A DNA stretch of 23,987 nucleotides from a virus: positions 1-23,987 of the IMG/VR virus record IMGVR_UViG_3300042566_000491. One strand, 5' to 3'. The position numbers and the translations under genes are program-made. This document shows, piece by piece, positions 1 to 7,400 of this stretch (position 1 is the first letter of the stretch; each line of letters opens with the position of its first letter). Below the pieces are notes generated by a model. It saw nothing but the letters and a program-made list of their open reading frames with translations, was not told the DNA's origin and did not search any database.

Positions 1-300
1 AATAGTTGAGGCGGTGTTTGTGACTGTCACCCCCGCGCCGCCAACTATGGTAAGAGCCCCTGCTCCATAATTGACTACCCGAAGAATATCGTTAGCAGTC
101 CATGCAACAGAAGATTGTGGGGGGATCGTAAAAGTTTGAGCAGAGGCACTAGTGGCAACAGTCAGCAGAGAATCATCAGCCAAAGCAAAAGTATATGTTG
201 TTCCTGATCTAGTATTGACGGGTAGCGAATAATTAGCCTTTAATGCTAATTCAACACTTACATCTTGAACTATATCTGCTGTATCTCTTGCCCTAGTCAT
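1..300 (-). CDS. Partial phage tail/fibre structural protein (C-terminus outside window)
   Basis: The reading frame starts at an ATG ending at 300 and runs off the window edge after 100 codons without a stop. It begins MTRARDTADIVQDVSVELAL, a start often seen in tail-fibre proteins of aquatic phages. A beta-rich segment follows (TFTIPPQSSVAWTANDIL, then VVNYGAGALTIVGGAGVTVT), the kind of repeat found in trimeric fibre proteins. An AGGAGTTAAT ribosome site and an ATGATATAAT box lie just upstream on the minus strand. A virion tail role is inferred from composition and neighbours. Confidence 0.75.
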   Translation of the reverse strand, partial: MTRARDTADIVQDVSVELALKANYSLPVNTRSGTTYTFALADDSLLTVATSASAQTFTIPPQSSVAWTANDILRVVNYGAGALTIVGGAGVTVTNTASTI

Positions 301-317
301 ATTAACTCCTTATATAG

Positions 318-327
318 ATTATATCAT
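318..327 (-). promoter_or_regulatory. Putative late promoter (ATGATATAAT)
   Basis: Minus-strand ATGATATAAT is an extended -10 (TGA-TATAAT) with no recognisable -35. It lies 17 nt upstream of the ATG at 300. Confidence 0.6.
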
Positions 328-386
328 TTTTTTTTAATATTCTTATCCCCTGGATTTTAATATTAAATATTAATTAAGATATAGAA

Positions 387-761
387 TTATTGTGTTGGAT
401 ATGGTATGTTATTTGCTATAAGAAAGTCTTCTAATCTTTCATTTGCCATCCATCCTTCAAATTCTGTAACTACCCTCCAATTTTGGGTAACTATATAATA
501 TTCGGCATGTGGCTGGTATGCAGCATATACTCCAACAGGTCCAGACATTTCCGTAATTACTTCCCAAAGATCAACATCTTCAAACCTGATAGGTCTGTTT
601 CCATCCCAGGGCAGTGGCTCTGGCATATATTGAAATATAGAATTATAGTTCATCCAATTTTCATCAAAAAAATCCCCGTCTTTCGACAGGTTTAAAATTT
701 GTTCTGTTGTTTTCCATCTAGGCAATGGGATACCTAATGATGATGATTCCTGTGCTGCCAT
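387..761 (-). CDS. Hypothetical protein following the glycine-rich fibre gene
   Basis: The frame is open from 803, but the likely start is the internal ATG at 761 (MAAQESSSLGIPLPRW), giving 124 aa and a 44-nt overlap with the end of the glycine-rich fibre gene upstream. The protein is soluble and rich in aromatic and acidic residues, with no signal peptide or membrane segment. Position directly after a fibre gene suggests a fibre-associated or assembly role, but no domain is recognised. The ribosome site is weak (GGTGGA), so translational coupling to the upstream gene is likely. Confidence 0.6.
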   Translation of the reverse strand: MAAQESSSLGIPLPRWKTTEQILNLSKDGDFFDENWMNYNSIFQYMPEPLPWDGNRPIRFEDVDLWEVITEMSGPVGVYAAYQPHAEYYIVTQNWRVVTEFEGWMANERLEDFLIANNIPYPTQ

Positions 762-1587
762 TTCCACCAAGATACGGTGATGTGCCGTTACCGCCACCAC
801 CACCCGAACCCGTATTGATTACTCCATTTGTTGCTCTATTAGAAGCATCTAGTCCACCATTACCGCCAATACTAGAACCACCTAAACCTCTTGATCCATT
901 ACTATCTTGAAAGTTTGATCCCCCTCCACCGCCAGCCCGTGTAACAGATGATCCGTTTATGGATGAAGCCAAACCAGTTCCACCATTTCCGCCATTATTA
1001 TTAGAAGCATTAGAACCAACACCGCCAGCACCACCACCACCGCCACCAGCATTGTTGGGGTTCGCTCCTCCTGACCCATTGCCGCCAGCGTTGCCTTGAC
1101 CAGACGTTGCAGCGGCACCCGGACGTCCATTAGCATTACCGGCACCGCCACCACCACCTGAACCACCAGATGTTGAACTTGTGCCTTGTGATCCACCTCC
1201 GCCCCCGCCTTCTGCTGTAACTGAAGAAAAGACGGTGTTGCTTCCTTTAGCGCCCGTACCAAATCCACTAAATCCTGCTCCACCCGCACCGACAACTACT
1301 GACTGAGCCCCCACTCCAACACTTAACGTTCCTGTTAGATAACCACCTGCACCACCCGCGCCACCTCTATCTGTTCCACCACCACCACCGCCAGCAACAA
1401 TGAGATACTCAACTGACGAGATGTTTGCTAGAACCGTAAATGTATCTGCCCCGGCGGTTGTGAAAGTATGAATACCGTATCCCCCAGCGGTCGTAATAGT
1501 TCCACCAATTGCAGCAGGTGACCAAGCTGCTGTATAACGAGAACTATATCCCAAGATACCAGATTTACTAAATCTTTGAACAGACAC
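718..1587 (-). CDS. Glycine-rich tail fibre/adhesin protein
   Basis: This 289-aa protein has a short N-terminal part (about residues 1-60, ending SSVEYLIVAGGGGGG), then about 200 residues of Gly/Ser/Asn-rich sequence with poly-Gly runs, and a closing GIIIIRYPIA strand. That layout is typical of the glycine-rich domain proteins at the tips of phage tail fibres, where poly-Gly helices form the receptor-binding surface. The start is GTG at 1587, overlapping the upstream TAG stop, with GGAG 8 nt upstream. A second protein of the same type is at 4903-5526. Very likely a virion protein that touches the host surface. Confidence 0.85.
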   Translation of the reverse strand: MSVQRFSKSGILGYSSRYTAAWSPAAIGGTITTAGGYGIHTFTTAGADTFTVLANISSVEYLIVAGGGGGGTDRGGAGGAGGYLTGTLSVGVGAQSVVVGAGGAGFSGFGTGAKGSNTVFSSVTAEGGGGGGSQGTSSTSGGSGGGGGAGNANGRPGAAATSGQGNAGGNGSGGANPNNAGGGGGGAGGVGSNASNNNGGNGGTGLASSINGSSVTRAGGGGGSNFQDSNGSRGLGGSSIGGNGGLDASNRATNGVINTGSGGGGGNGTSPYLGGNGSTGIIIIRYPIA

Positions 1588-1889
1588 TATGAAATCTCCA
1601 GGCCAGAGATATGGAAATTAACTGTTGAGGCAGATGCCAAACCAGCGAGAACGTCTGATGCCTCCAATACCTGCTTTAATTCAAGAATGAGTGAGTCATT
1701 TCCTGGAATATTTACATCATTAGCAATTTGAATACCATCAAAAGACATATCAAATGTTGCTACTGCACTAGCAGTATTAACAACAACTAGGGAGCTTACA
1801 AGAGTAGTTGTTCCAGATGGAACTGTATATAGTGTTGTGCTAGATGTTGGAGCTGCTCCACGGAATAGTGCTTTGAATGTATTTGCCAT
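1587..1889 (-). CDS. Small structural protein of the tail-fibre region
   Basis: 100 aa, starting MANTFKALFRGAAPTSSTTL. It has a beta-sandwich-like composition (Ser, Thr, Val) and no membrane segment. Small proteins of this type (TLYTVPSGTTTLVSSLVVVN) sit among fibre genes of many phages and are presumed head or tail decoration subunits; that role is inference. Only 6 nt separate a TATAAT box (TGT-TATAAT) from the ATG and no Shine-Dalgarno is present, so the mRNA is probably leaderless. Confidence 0.7.
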   Translation of the reverse strand: MANTFKALFRGAAPTSSTTLYTVPSGTTTLVSSLVVVNTASAVATFDMSFDGIQIANDVNIPGNDSLILELKQVLEASDVLAGLASASTVNFHISGLEIS

Positions 1890-1895
1890 AGTTAA

Positions 1896-1905
1896 ATTAT
1901 AACAC
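1896..1905 (-). promoter_or_regulatory. Putative late promoter variant (GTGTTATAAT)
   Basis: Extended -10 TGT-TATAAT on the minus strand. The -10 box ends 6 nt before the ATG at 1889. Confidence 0.5.
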
Positions 1906-2321
1906 TACAACCCTAGTAGTGCTATTGCCTCCACCTGTGTTAATTCATTTTTTGTTGCAAATAAAGTATCAGCTTGAGCAATTGTATAAGTATCTGCTAT
2001 CTGAAAATTATCAGATGCAATAATGACTAAGATATCATTAACTGACGCGCCTGATGAAAGTGTTACCGATGTTCCATTTGATGCAGAATAATCAGTATAT
2101 GGAGTAAGAAGTGCTCCGTTTAAGAATACTTTTATTGCGTCTGTTATATAAGAAAGTGTTTGGGAATTATCATCTACCCCAGAAAAAACCGTTTGGGCAG
2201 CCGTGGCGGTATAAACATATGTGGTAACAAAAGCAACCGCTTGAGCCCCGACTGGAAACCATGTGTCAGCCGTAGCATCATAAACATAGGCTGGTTTGGC
2301 TATTGTGCTTATTACTGTCAT
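1905..2321 (-). CDS. Tail fibre-like structural protein
   Basis: 138 aa. The N-terminus (AKPAYVYDATADTWFPVGAQ) resembles attachment segments of phage fibre proteins. The middle (KVFLNGALLTPYTDYSASNG) matches the 'VFLNGvll..tDYta.nGt.vtL' motif common in fibre shaft domains of marine and freshwater phages. The C-terminus (ADTLFATKNELTQVEAIALL) is a short helical stretch. Family membership is judged from motif memory, without a search. Ribosome site CGAGGATAAT; an ATGATATAAT box lies upstream. Confidence 0.75.
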   Translation of the reverse strand: MTVISTIAKPAYVYDATADTWFPVGAQAVAFVTTYVYTATAAQTVFSGVDDNSQTLSYITDAIKVFLNGALLTPYTDYSASNGTSVTLSSGASVNDILVIIASDNFQIADTYTIAQADTLFATKNELTQVEAIALLGL

Positions 2322-2336
2322 ATTATCCTCGTCTTA

Positions 2337-2346
2337 ATTATATCAT
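2337..2346 (-). promoter_or_regulatory. Putative late promoter (ATGATATAAT)
   Basis: Exact minus-strand copy of the box, 15 nt upstream of the ATG at 2321 and overlapping the stop region of the 548-aa fibre gene. Confidence 0.6.
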
Positions 2347-3989
2347 GCACCCATAAGAAGAAATGGATTAAACCCTGCTCCTGAAAGAAGTCCATCGACT
2401 TGTGTTTTTGTATAAGTATTTGTGTCTATTTGTGTTTTTGTGTAAAAATCATTTCCATTAAGTAGGTTTGATTCACCATTTTTATCTACCCACAAGGTTC
2501 CAGTTTCAATACCTGCCGTTGGAACAGCATCCTGGTAAACAATTGTTCCGCCGCCACCACCACCACCAACAACTGTCGTTACCATGGACGCACTTGCGCT
2601 GCCATCAAAGGATACGCTGCCCGTTACATCTCCCGTTAAAGCAATGGTGCGAGCTGTTGTAAGGGCGGCTGCAGTACCAGTGGTGTTGGCATTGATCGTT
2701 GCTGGAAGGCTTAGAGTTACTGCTCCTGCTGAGGCAGAAACAGTTACCTCATCAGCAGTTCCAAGTAGGCTAGTGACCCCTGGATCAACAGAAATAAAAC
2801 TAAAAGAGTTTGTTGAATCATTATATGAAACTGTTATATTTGTTTGAGTTCCAGCTGCTATTGCAGTAGAAATTGCATCTTGTGCTCTTTCATCTGTGAA
2901 ATATAAATTTGTTGAACCTTGAGTAAGATTATCTGTTGTTTTTGTAGCAAGGGCAGTATCAAAATCTTTAATTGTATAATAATTTGTACCGTCGTTTGTA
3001 AATTCCCAAACATCTGTTGATTCATTCCATCTTATATCGGTATTAGGAGATGTTCCTCTTTCTATTTCAATACCAGCGTTTAAAGAAGGAGATCCAGTTG
3101 TTCCAGAGTTTAATGTAACCAAATTGTCTTCTATTAAAAGTTCTGTAGTATTAATATAGGCAGTTGATCCACTTACAATTAAATTTCCAGTAACAGTAAG
3201 ATCATTGCCAATAGTTACATTGTCTGGTAATCCAATTGTTATTGTTGCTGATTCAGAACCAGATCCAGATACTTCAATTTCATTATTAGTACCCGCGACT
3301 GTAGCAACGTAGTTTCCAGTGGTATCAGTTCCAAGGGCAACGCTGTTGGCTGCAATGGTAGTTGCCAAAGATGCGCTAGAACTACCATCAAAGGATACGG
3401 TTCCTGTTACATCCCCCGTTAGTTCAATAGTACGGGCTGTAGTAAGGGCTGCTGCAGTACCAGTAGTATTGGCATTAATGGTTGCTGGAAGGCTTAGGGT
3501 TACTGCCCCTGCTGAAGCAGAAACTGTTACTTCATCAGCAGTTCCAGCTAGACTGGTTACGCCTGTATTGGTAATCGTTAATGCTGCGGTCTCAGAACCT
3601 GAGCCTGAAACTTCAATGCCAGACCCTGCTGTTGCGGTAGCAACGTATTCTCCAGTGGTATCAGTTCCTAGGGCAACGCTGTTGGGTGCGATTGTAATGG
3701 TCGCACTTGCACTCGCAAGGTTGGTAATGCTTGCACTTCCAGAAACATCACCTAAAAAGGTAAGAGTAAAATCTGCAACATCAAAATCTAAAGTATTGTC
3801 GGCATCGTCATAGGTTACGGTAATTCCGCTTTCTGTGTTGCTAGTAACCATTGTACCAACGGTGTCTGCGATTGCCTCAGAAAGTTTTGTGTCTATGTCT
3901 TCAGCAAGAGACTGAATATCCCCAGCAACATCTACGGTATCAGTATCTTCGGGGTATGGAAACCCATAATTATTTGTAGTAGCAGCCAT
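2343..3989 (-). CDS. Large repeat-containing tail fibre protein
   Basis: 548 aa. The N-terminus (TTNNYGFPYPEDTDTVDVAG) is typical of fibre attachment regions of aquatic phages. The body is Ser/Thr/Ala-rich. A module of about 85 residues, beginning LLGTADEVTVSASAGAVTLS and ending ALGTDTTG.YVA, occurs fully once and partly twice more, and again in the gene at 7401-8378. A central block (DNLVTLNSGTTGSPSLNAGI...WNESTDVWEFTNDGTNY) is a head-binding/fibre domain also seen in cyanophage fibres. A Gly7 run near residue 477 may be a hinge. No catalytic motif. Very likely a long, modular virion fibre. Confidence 0.85.
   Translation of the reverse strand: MAATTNNYGFPYPEDTDTVDVAGDIQSLAEDIDTKLSEAIADTVGTMVTSNTESGITVTYDDADNTLDFDVADFTLTFLGDVSGSASITNLASASATITIAPNSVALGTDTTGEYVATATAGSGIEVSGSGSETAALTITNTGVTSLAGTADEVTVSASAGAVTLSLPATINANTTGTAAALTTARTIELTGDVTGTVSFDGSSSASLATTIAANSVALGTDTTGNYVATVAGTNNEIEVSGSGSESATITIGLPDNVTIGNDLTVTGNLIVSGSTAYINTTELLIEDNLVTLNSGTTGSPSLNAGIEIERGTSPNTDIRWNESTDVWEFTNDGTNYYTIKDFDTALATKTTDNLTQGSTNLYFTDERAQDAISTAIAAGTQTNITVSYNDSTNSFSFISVDPGVTSLLGTADEVTVSASAGAVTLSLPATINANTTGTAAALTTARTIALTGDVTGSVSFDGSASASMVTTVVGGGGGGGTIVYQDAVPTAGIETGTLWVDKNGESNLLNGNDFYTKTQIDTNTYTKTQVDGLLSGAGFNPFLLMGA
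2578..2778. repeat. Fibre module repeat, copy 1
   Basis: Part of the 548-aa fibre gene. This stretch is close in DNA sequence to 3355-3566 and 8005-8213, with mostly silent differences. It encodes the TADEVTVSASAGAVTLSLPA... and LTGDVTGSVSFDGSASASM segments. Confidence 0.8.
3312..3566. repeat. Fibre module repeat, copy 2
   Basis: Longest internal copy, including the segment encoding ALGTDTTGNYVA. A further partial copy of that segment lies at about 3648-3690. It matches 7961-8213 in the other fibre gene over its whole length. Confidence 0.8.
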
Positions 3990-4006
3990 TAATATTCACC
4001 TCATTC

Positions 4007-4016
4007 ATTATATCAT
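4007..4016 (-). promoter_or_regulatory. Putative late promoter (ATGATATAAT)
   Basis: Exact minus-strand copy. It lies 17 nt upstream of the ATG at 3989 and just downstream of the hairpin at 4028-4057, so one unit ends and the next begins here. Confidence 0.65.
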
Positions 4017-4027
4017 TTTTTAAATAC

Positions 4028-4057
4028 AAAAAAGCAGGATAGATTTCTCTACCCTGC
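4028..4057 (-). terminator. Intrinsic terminator after the holin gene
   Basis: On the minus strand a 10-bp stem (GCAGGGTAGA / TCTATCCTGC, one G-U pair) with a GAAA tetraloop is followed directly by six T. It lies 18 nt beyond the holin stop codon and closes the holin transcription unit. Confidence 0.85.
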
Positions 4058-4075
4058 CCTTTATGTAGTCATTAT

Positions 4076-4297
4076 TTACTCTACTAGACTTGGTGATCCC
4101 TTGTCTGGTCCTATGTTTGCAGATACAAGTGATGTAGCATAGGATAGCAGGGCTCCCCCAAGTGCTAGTCCAATATTAGTCTTCCAATCTACAGAAAAAA
4201 CATTAAGTGTTCCTGCAGCTCCTAGAACTAAAATAAATTGTGCAAAAGTCTTGAGTGCTCTTTCAGATGCCTCAATCCAAAATTTCTTAGTGAACAT
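4076..4297 (-). CDS. Holin (r1t-like)
   Basis: 73 aa. The N-terminus FTKKFWIEASERALKTFAQF is the hallmark opening of r1t-type holins of phages of Gram-positive bacteria. Two hydrophobic segments follow (about residues 17-33, ILVLGAAGTLNVF, and 43-62, IGLALGGALLSYATSLV), then a short hydrophilic tail (NIGPDKGSPSLVE). Holins open the cytoplasmic membrane at lysis so that the endolysin, here encoded away at 11967-12494, reaches peptidoglycan. The unit is bounded by an upstream late-type promoter and a downstream terminator, allowing separate timing. Ribosome site GAAGGG. Confidence 0.88.
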   Translation of the reverse strand: MFTKKFWIEASERALKTFAQFILVLGAAGTLNVFSVDWKTNIGLALGGALLSYATSLVSANIGPDKGSPSLVE

Positions 4298-4595
4298 TTT
4301 GATTCCCTTCTTCGTCGTTTATTATATCATCTATGTGTTCATTTTCGTTTCTATAAAGTTGGCTTTGATATTCTGGGGTAGTTCTAAGTTTTACATCTTC
4401 ATACGCTGCCCCACCAATATACGCGGCTACAACAGCACCTATCATACCAAATCCTCCAAGAGCCAGGGTTTCTGCAAGAGATGTAGAATCCCATCTAATA
4501 GCAGTATAGATTACAATACCCATTCCAAAAACCAGGGATGAAAAAACTGCTCTTCTTCTCATCTTCCATGATGGATTAGGGTCTATTGGTAACAT
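4287..4595 (-). CDS. Small two-helix membrane protein, possible lysis accessory
   Basis: The frame is open from 4661, but AGGAAA lies 9 nt before the ATG at 4595, so MLPIDPNPSWKMRRRAVFSS is the likely start (102 aa). Two membrane segments (about residues 18-33 and 45-64, ALGGFGMIGAVVAAYIGGAA) follow a basic cluster, and a charged acidic tail ends in NVH. It overlaps the start of the holin gene by 11 nt. A second holin or antiholin role is suggested by position and topology only. It could instead be an unrelated virion membrane protein. ATG at 4601 is the alternative start. Confidence 0.65.
   Translation of the reverse strand: MLPIDPNPSWKMRRRAVFSSLVFGMGIVIYTAIRWDSTSLAETLALGGFGMIGAVVAAYIGGAAYEDVKLRTTPEYQSQLYRNENEHIDDIINDEEGNQNVH
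4321..4330 (-). promoter_or_regulatory. Putative late promoter (ATGATATAAT) for holin
   Basis: Exact minus-strand copy, 23 nt upstream of the holin ATG and inside the 3' end of the preceding membrane-protein gene. Confidence 0.6.
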
Positions 4596-4900
4596 TGCCA
4601 TTTTCCTATTGGGCAAGATGCTTCTTTTAGCCATGTTTTTAATGGCATACTGCATCCACATTCCCTACACATTTTTATTGGATTAAAAAAGTGTTCGCAA
4701 CCTTTACATATATCATATCTAGAATTACGAATATCCTTAGTAGTATAGTTATTTGAATTTAATAAGTCTAGGGGCGTTACAGATTGAGCTTCTTTATCAC
4801 TAATTGAATTATTAGCAACATACTCTTCTTCCTGTTTTTTTTGTTCAACAAGTAAGGCTTGTTCAGAAGAAATTTCTTCTTCAGTATAGTCAACAGTCAT
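4583..4900 (-). CDS. Cysteine-rich zinc-binding phage protein
   Basis: 105 aa. The first half is acidic and probably disordered. The second half carries Cys65-x2-Cys68 (DICKGCEHF), Cys78-x2-Cys81-x-Cys83 (MCRECGCSM) and Cys96 (SCPIGKW), with a final Cys103. This 'R..iC..C..f.....C..CgC.m..Kt.l....CP.gKW' pattern recurs in a small zinc-finger-like family in T4-like and other aquatic phages. Its function is not known. The ribosome site GAGGTGG lies within the last codons of the upstream fibre gene. Confidence 0.8.
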   Translation of the reverse strand: MTVDYTEEEISSEQALLVEQKKQEEEYVANNSISDKEAQSVTPLDLLNSNNYTTKDIRNSRYDICKGCEHFFNPIKMCRECGCSMPLKTWLKEASCPIGKWQCYQ

Positions 4901-4902
4901 GT

Positions 4903-5526
4903 TTAAGCCACCTCATATTCAACAACAACAGCACCGGACAATCCAGCAGTCGAACAAGGACCGCTGGGGTATGGCCCTTGCGCTCCTGCTCCACCATTGC
5001 CAACACTCGTTGATAAACCATGCGCTGCGTTATCCCTAGCAGTCACCCCACCGTTAGCCGCAGGACTTGGCGAACCAATACCAACCGCACCAGTAGAACA
5101 GCCAAAACCTGCGCCACCCGAGCCACCACCAGCAGTCCATGCACCCGTGATAGATGATGAACCACCTTGCCCACCAACACCGCAACCGCCGCCACCGATA
5201 CGCATGCAACCGCTATCGCCGCCACCGCCGCCAATACTGACGGTCTTAGTTCCAATAGTTAATGAAGTTTCAGCACTATAAAATCCACCCGGACCGCCGG
5301 AGGCTGCCGTGCCAAAACCGTCTGGACCTGCACCACCACCACCACCTCCACCAACGACGGTAACAATAAATGGAACAGAAGAACGTGTTACCGTAAAAGT
5401 TCCACCAGAAAGAAAAACGTGACGTTTATAGTTTTTACCACCACTACTAAAGGTTGTTTCAGTACCACCAGTTGCCTCATTAAAAAGAGGCGTAGAACCA
5501 AAAAATCCAGCAAGCGTAGGGATCAT
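4903..5526 (-). CDS. Glycine-rich tail fibre/adhesin protein, second copy
   Basis: The start is the ATG at 5526 (MIPTLAGFFGSTPLFNEATG), overlapping the upstream stop as ATGA; this gives 207 aa. After about 60 residues comes VPFIVTVVGGGGGGGAGPDG, then a Gly-rich domain to about residue 198 and a closing SGAVVVEYEVA strand. It has the same architecture as the 718-1587 protein but little residue identity outside the Gly runs. The cysteines (CMRIGGGGCGVGG and others) are unusual for this fold. Likely a receptor-binding tip. Confidence 0.82.
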   Translation of the reverse strand: MIPTLAGFFGSTPLFNEATGGTETTFSSGGKNYKRHVFLSGGTFTVTRSSVPFIVTVVGGGGGGGAGPDGFGTAASGGPGGFYSAETSLTIGTKTVSIGGGGGDSGCMRIGGGGCGVGGQGGSSSITGAWTAGGGSGGAGFGCSTGAVGIGSPSPAANGGVTARDNAAHGLSTSVGNGGAGAQGPYPSGPCSTAGLSGAVVVEYEVA

Positions 5527-6134
5527 GCTATTAGGCCACCAACAGCAACCCATGTGTTTGTTGCACGTTTAATAAGGGTGCAACCAGCCCACTGACCAAC
5601 AAGCTTTAAGCCAAGGTAAGAATTCACAGTTACCCCACCAGTTGCAACTATTGTTGTCTGTCCTGCCCCAGCCTGAACCACAAAAATAGATGTGCCAACT
5701 GGAAAAGCAACAGAAGAATTTAAGGGAATGGTTAAATTATTTGCAGAAGCTGAAGTCATTTCAACTATTTTTCCCCCATCTGTTAAAAGCAAGGTATATG
5801 ATGCGCTAGATGTAGTTGTTGCAACAGTTAATGTTGGAGAATTTATTGTTGGAGAAGTCAGTGTTTTATTTGTAAGTGTTTGGGTTGAAGTTGTGCCAAC
5901 AACACTGCCAGATACTCCATGAACGCTTGTTGATAAGTTAGCATGTGTAACAATATCTGCAGAAATATCTGTTAAGTGTCCTTCTATTCCACCAGGAGAT
6001 CCCGTTCCATCATAGTCAGCACCATAGTGGTATTCAGTAAAAGCCTGAACAATATTAGCATTGTCGGTCTGCTCAGGCACACCCGTATCATAAGTGGTTG
6101 TAAATGCATTGGTGGCTGAAATGTTTTGAGCCAT
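5523..6134 (-). CDS. Tail fibre-like structural protein
   Basis: 203 aa. The N-terminal half contains EYHYGADYDGTGSPGGIEGH and the phage fibre linker TSTQTLTNKTLTSPTINSPT, a motif widespread in tail fibres. The C-terminal half is a beta-rich domain (TSIFVVQAGAGQTTIVATGG) ending in NTWVAVGGLIA, seen in receptor-binding heads. It is coupled to the following glycine-rich fibre gene by an ATGA overlap. Ribosome site GGGAGG. Confidence 0.78.
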   Translation of the reverse strand: MAQNISATNAFTTTYDTGVPEQTDNANIVQAFTEYHYGADYDGTGSPGGIEGHLTDISADIVTHANLSTSVHGVSGSVVGTTSTQTLTNKTLTSPTINSPTLTVATTTSSASYTLLLTDGGKIVEMTSASANNLTIPLNSSVAFPVGTSIFVVQAGAGQTTIVATGGVTVNSYLGLKLVGQWAGCTLIKRATNTWVAVGGLIA

Positions 6135-6149
6135 AATTCCTCCCTGTTT

Positions 6150-6159
6150 ATTATATCAT
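6150..6159 (-). promoter_or_regulatory. Putative late promoter (ATGATATAAT)
   Basis: Exact minus-strand copy, 15 nt upstream of the ATG at 6134. It abuts the stop codon of the upstream gene. Confidence 0.6.
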
Positions 6160-6758
6160 TAAGCAAGTAATGAAAGAGTTATGTGAAACCTTGCATTACT
6201 TTCAGTAACTACCGACCAAGATCCAGATACATATTTCATTGCATAGAAAGTAATAATAATTGTATTTGTTCCAGAGTTTACTTCTATACCATATACCGTT
6301 GTCACTATTGGAGTATTTAATAGCTGCGGGGTAATAGAGACATTTATGTTTGTTGCTGTTATATCTGAAATAGAATATTCACTAAAAGCAGTTGCAAGAG
6401 GAACTTGATAATTAAATATTCCCGCACTTGCACTTAAACCAGGGTCGTCAGCTAAACTAACAGTTTCACTATATATTGAGGGCTTAAGGTTTCCAATTTT
6501 TTCCCAATTAAAGCCACCAACCCCGTCAGAAAGATATTGATAAATATATCCCTCTGTTTGCCCCTGACTTGCTCTAATAAAAAGATCATTAGGAAGAATA
6601 GATGTTAAACTTGACGATGCACTATTGGGATTATCAAATCCACTAAAAATTAAACTTCCTCTATCCCCTGTTGCTCCTGTTTCCAACTGAACAAGGATAT
6701 TTTGAGGAGGACCTATTACAGATATATCGGGGTTATTGAGAAGAACTTCTATGCTCAT
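6159..6758 (-). CDS. Fibre protein with remnant collagen-like start
   Basis: 199 aa. The first 40 residues (SIEVLLNNPDISVIGPPQNI then ETGATGDRGS) match the layout of the collagen-like protein at 8397-8762, but with only a very short Gly-x-y stretch. The rest is a Ser/Thr-rich beta domain, including SLADDPGLSASAGIFNYQVP and a GSWSVVTESNARFHITLSLL end. It overlaps the upstream BppU-like gene by ATGA, repeating the gene order seen at 8397-9118. Role inferred as a baseplate or fibre component. Confidence 0.7.
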   Translation of the reverse strand: MSIEVLLNNPDISVIGPPQNILVQLETGATGDRGSLIFSGFDNPNSASSSLTSILPNDLFIRASQGQTEGYIYQYLSDGVGGFNWEKIGNLKPSIYSETVSLADDPGLSASAGIFNYQVPLATAFSEYSISDITATNINVSITPQLLNTPIVTTVYGIEVNSGTNTIIITFYAMKYVSGSWSVVTESNARFHITLSLLA

Positions 6759-7114
6759 GTTATTCTTCCACTGATATCGTTTGTAACTGAAAGTCCTCCC
6801 GCTATTAAAGTGAAAGTATTTAATGCACTTCTTATTTGAACGTCGTAGACATAAGAGGTTCCCTGCACAAGAGACTCCCCATCTTCACTAGATATTGTGC
6901 AGGTAATATAAGAACTTTGACTATTGACGGATACATCTCCATTAAATACAAAAGTATCAGTAGCTCCAGCACGGGAGGCTACTGTAAATTTTGCACTAGC
7001 AGAGGGGTAGTCTGTTAAATTAAAAGCTGTTCCATCTGCATTTTTTGGTTGAATTACAAATTCATATGTATCTCCACGATAATATAAAATGTTAAAAGTT
7101 GCAGGAAATCCCAT
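6755..7114 (-). CDS. BppU-like baseplate N-terminal domain protein, copy 2
   Basis: 119 aa. The pattern 'YRGDTYEFVIQPKNADGTAF NLTDY.a.akf.v' followed by 'CTISSEDGESLVQGTSYVYDVQI...L..G.l.Vt.DI' is that of BppU-like N-terminal domains of baseplate and tail proteins in phages of Gram-positive bacteria. This domain anchors receptor-binding modules. It is a paralogue of 8762-9118 by layout (ribosome-free start, NLTGY/NLTDY motif, G.YVYD.e). Six nt separate the TATAAT box from the ATG and there is no Shine-Dalgarno, so the mRNA is probably leaderless. Confidence 0.75.
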   Translation of the reverse strand: MGFPATFNILYYRGDTYEFVIQPKNADGTAFNLTDYPSASAKFTVASRAGATDTFVFNGDVSVNSQSSYITCTISSEDGESLVQGTSYVYDVQIRSALNTFTLIAGGLSVTNDISGRIT

Positions 7115-7120
7115 ATTAAA

Positions 7121-7130
7121 ATTATATCAT
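7121..7130 (-). promoter_or_regulatory. Putative late promoter (ATGATATAAT), leaderless
   Basis: Exact minus-strand copy. The TATAAT box ends 6 nt before the ATG at 7114. Confidence 0.6.
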
Positions 7131-7134
7131 GTTG

Positions 7135-7341
7135 TCAAGGGGATGCTGAAAAATATGGAATTCTAATTACTTTGTCACCAAGTCGGGCCAACAAGTAACC
7201 TTCAGGAACAAGTTGTTTTAATTCTAAGTAATTCATTACACTTGCTGAGGATAATACAGAACTTTCTTCATCAAAAATAAAAGCACCACCGATGCTTATA
7301 TCGCCCTCTATTAAAAGATCACTCAGTTGCCTTGTTGCCAT
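7135..7341 (-). CDS. Small hypothetical protein in the fibre cluster
   Basis: 68 aa (MATRQLSDLLIEGDISIGGA...). No cysteine pairs, membrane segment or known motif. It ends with a KVIRIPYFSASP strand. It lies between a repeat-containing fibre gene and a BppU-like gene, so a virion role is probable. A TATAAT box (7347-7352) ends only 5 nt before the ATG and AAGGT is immediately upstream, so translation may be leaderless. Confidence 0.65.
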   Translation of the reverse strand: MATRQLSDLLIEGDISIGGAFIFDEESSVLSSASVMNYLELKQLVPEGYLLARLGDKVIRIPYFSASP

Positions 7342-7400
7342 ACCTTATTATACCCTTCCTGAAAAAGATGAGTAATTTTATTTACCCACCCATTGTTCAA

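Noticed and set aside
957-1295. Leftward ORF inside the glycine-rich fibre gene
   Set aside because: Shadow frame caused by the GGN repeats; no start signals and an unnatural Val/Leu/Ala composition. The same applies to 725-910, 4997-5281 and 5043-5255.
3319-3813. 164-codon plus-strand ORF opposite the large fibre gene
   Set aside because: Antisense shadow of the repeat module. The same shadow appears at 2584-2847 and 7966-8268, always opposite the module.
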